Of a stretch of 15,165 nucleotides of DNA, positions 14,370 through 15,165 are shown one piece after another. Both the position numbers and the translations under genes were made by a program. Origin of the DNA: an uncultured Actinomycetes bacterium. Lineage in GTDB: Bacteria > Actinomycetota > Actinomycetes > Nanopelagicales > Nanopelagicaceae. Within the stretch, counting starts at the first letter, position 1. Each line of letters starts with the position of its first letter. A model generated the notes under the pieces. The model was given only the letters and a program-made list of their open reading frames with translations, was not told where the DNA came from and ran no database searches. Where the stretch lies: positions 1-15,165 of the forward strand of contig CAJAFH010000268.1 of the NCBI GenBank assembly GCA_903939005.1. The letters run 5' to 3'.

Positions 14370-15142
14370 TTAACATCGAAAATCTCTCAGTACGTTTTGA
14401 TAACTCTGAAGTACTGCAATCAATTAGTTTGGATATTCCCGAAGGCACCTGGAGCTGTTTAGTTGGGCCTAATGGTGCTGGAAAAACAACACTGCTTAGA
14501 ACAATGCTGGGCATGCAACCTTATTCCGGATCAATTAAATATAACGATCGCGAAATTGCCAAGAACAAATCACTTAACATCGCTTTCGTCCCACAACGCC
14601 CATCAATTCCAGCGGCCATGAGTGTTGCTGAATATGTAATGTTAGGGCGGGCCAAGTTAGATGGCTGGGGCAAAGAAAGCGCGCACAGTCGCAACATTGT
14701 TCATGAGATGTTAGAAGCCACTCAACTACTAGGAATGCAAAGCCAGTTAGTAAATACCCTTTCCGGTGGTGAGATGCAGCGGGTATTAATCGCACGCGCT
14801 CTAGTTCAAGAACCAGAAGTTATGTTGCTAGATGAACCAACCAGTGCCCTTGATCTTCATCATCAGATTTCAGTACTCAACAAAGTTGAAGAGATTAAAG
14901 CAACTGGTGTAACAATCATTTCGACGATGCACGACATCACCTTGGGCGCAATGTATGCAGAGCGAATCATCATCATGCAAAGCGGCCGAGTGCTATTAGA
15001 TGGCGAATCACATTCTGTAATCCATTCACCCGAGCTACGTAGCGCCTTTGATGATCGCATCAGCGTGCACTTACTTGAAAATGGTCGCCCCGTGATCATT
15101 GCCGCCAAGCGTGCCGCAGGGTTAGACCAAGGGGTTATTTAG
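14366..15142 (+). CDS. btuD: BtuD-type ABC importer ATPase
   Basis: The 258-residue ATPase contains Walker A GPNGAGKTT (34-42), the Q-loop Q77, the signature LSGGEMQR (132-139), Walker B VMLLDE (152-157), the D-loop SALD (160-163) and the switch H189. All catalytic positions are intact. It powers B12 import through BtuC. The start is GTG at 14366 inside the GTGA overlap with btuC, a normal coupling arrangement; the protein then begins at the usual family N-terminus. It is the last gene of the operon seen here; 23 bases follow before the window ends, so further operon members beyond the edge cannot be excluded. Confidence 0.94.
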   Translation: MINIENLSVRFDNSEVLQSISLDIPEGTWSCLVGPNGAGKTTLLRTMLGMQPYSGSIKYNDREIAKNKSLNIAFVPQRPSIPAAMSVAEYVMLGRAKLDGWGKESAHSRNIVHEMLEATQLLGMQSQLVNTLSGGEMQRVLIARALVQEPEVMLLDEPTSALDLHHQISVLNKVEEIKATGVTIISTMHDITLGAMYAERIIIMQSGRVLLDGESHSVIHSPELRSAFDDRISVHLLENGRPVIIAAKRAAGLDQGVI

Positions 15143-15165
15143 TACCTAACAGAGTTGATTTAGGG

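Noticed and set aside
15145..15164. CCTAA...TTAGG inverted repeat after btuD as a possible terminator
   Set aside because: Only 5 bp with a 10-base loop and cut by the window end; no U-tract visible.
1..15165. CRISPR arrays, tRNA/rRNA genes, insertion sequences, phage genes, toxin-antitoxin pairs
   Set aside because: None seen on either strand; no spaced repeats, cloverleaf sequences or transposase-like frames.

Overview
The window most likely comes from a low-GC, compact actinobacterium, with the freshwater acI / Nanopelagicales type as the best guess. The gene set supports this: a stand-alone TipAS-type drug-recognition protein, a polyprenol-phosphate mannose synthase, an actinobacterial-looking UppP, and a D-lactate-dehydrogenase-like FAD/Fe-S protein. 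Genes are tightly packed. Convergent neighbours are 6 bp and 1 bp apart or overlap by 11 bp, and at least four genes have a TANNNT -10 box placed so that transcription would begin at the start codon (leaderless). Base composition, judged by eye, is below 50% GC. The lineage is an inference; no rRNA or other marker gene is present.

Layout. (1) Positions 1-2286, minus strand: a large FAD-linked, Fe-S-binding 2-hydroxyacid (D-lactate type) dehydrogenase whose 3' end lies off the left edge. It is divergent from a short-chain dehydrogenase (2365-3189, plus). (2) 3196-3558, minus: a TipAS-like ligand-binding domain without its MerR DNA-binding half, divergent from uppP (3628-4461, plus). (3) 4463-6381, minus: an OmpR-family response regulator and its histidine kinase, joined by a TAATG overlap. 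They are divergent from a small secreted, helical, Lys/Pro-tailed protein of unknown function (6535-7041). The intergenic region between them has 11-bp-spaced TTCACAA repeats resembling an OmpR/PhoP-type operator. A GNAT acetyltransferase follows (7069-7566). (4) 7556-9839, minus: three nucleic-acid or oxidative-stress maintenance genes in a row: an AlkD-type DNA glycosylase, trhO (tRNA U34 hydroxylase) and yaaA. (5) 9869-12169, plus: an SRPBCC protein, a double-SIS sugar-phosphate enzyme and a polyprenol-phosphate mannose synthase, with 21-bp gaps. (6) 12190-15142, plus: a cobalamin riboswitch controlling a btuF-btuC-btuD vitamin B12 ABC importer.

How it works together. UppP and the mannose synthase both handle lipid carriers of envelope synthesis. 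The riboswitch-btuFCD unit imports B12 and shuts itself off when B12 is plentiful. Its expression platform can be read in detail: a terminator-like hairpin that also buries the ribosome binding site, and an alternative pairing that would open it. No tRNA, rRNA, CRISPR array, insertion sequence or prophage gene was seen. No intergenic stretch exceeds 300 bases; the longest (12170-12427) is filled by the riboswitch leader. I did not find a clearly new multi-gene system. The most unusual items are the free-standing TipAS protein beside uppP, the repeat-containing secreted protein beside the two-component system, the symmetric back-to-back promoter at 9834-9851, and the details of the B12 leader.
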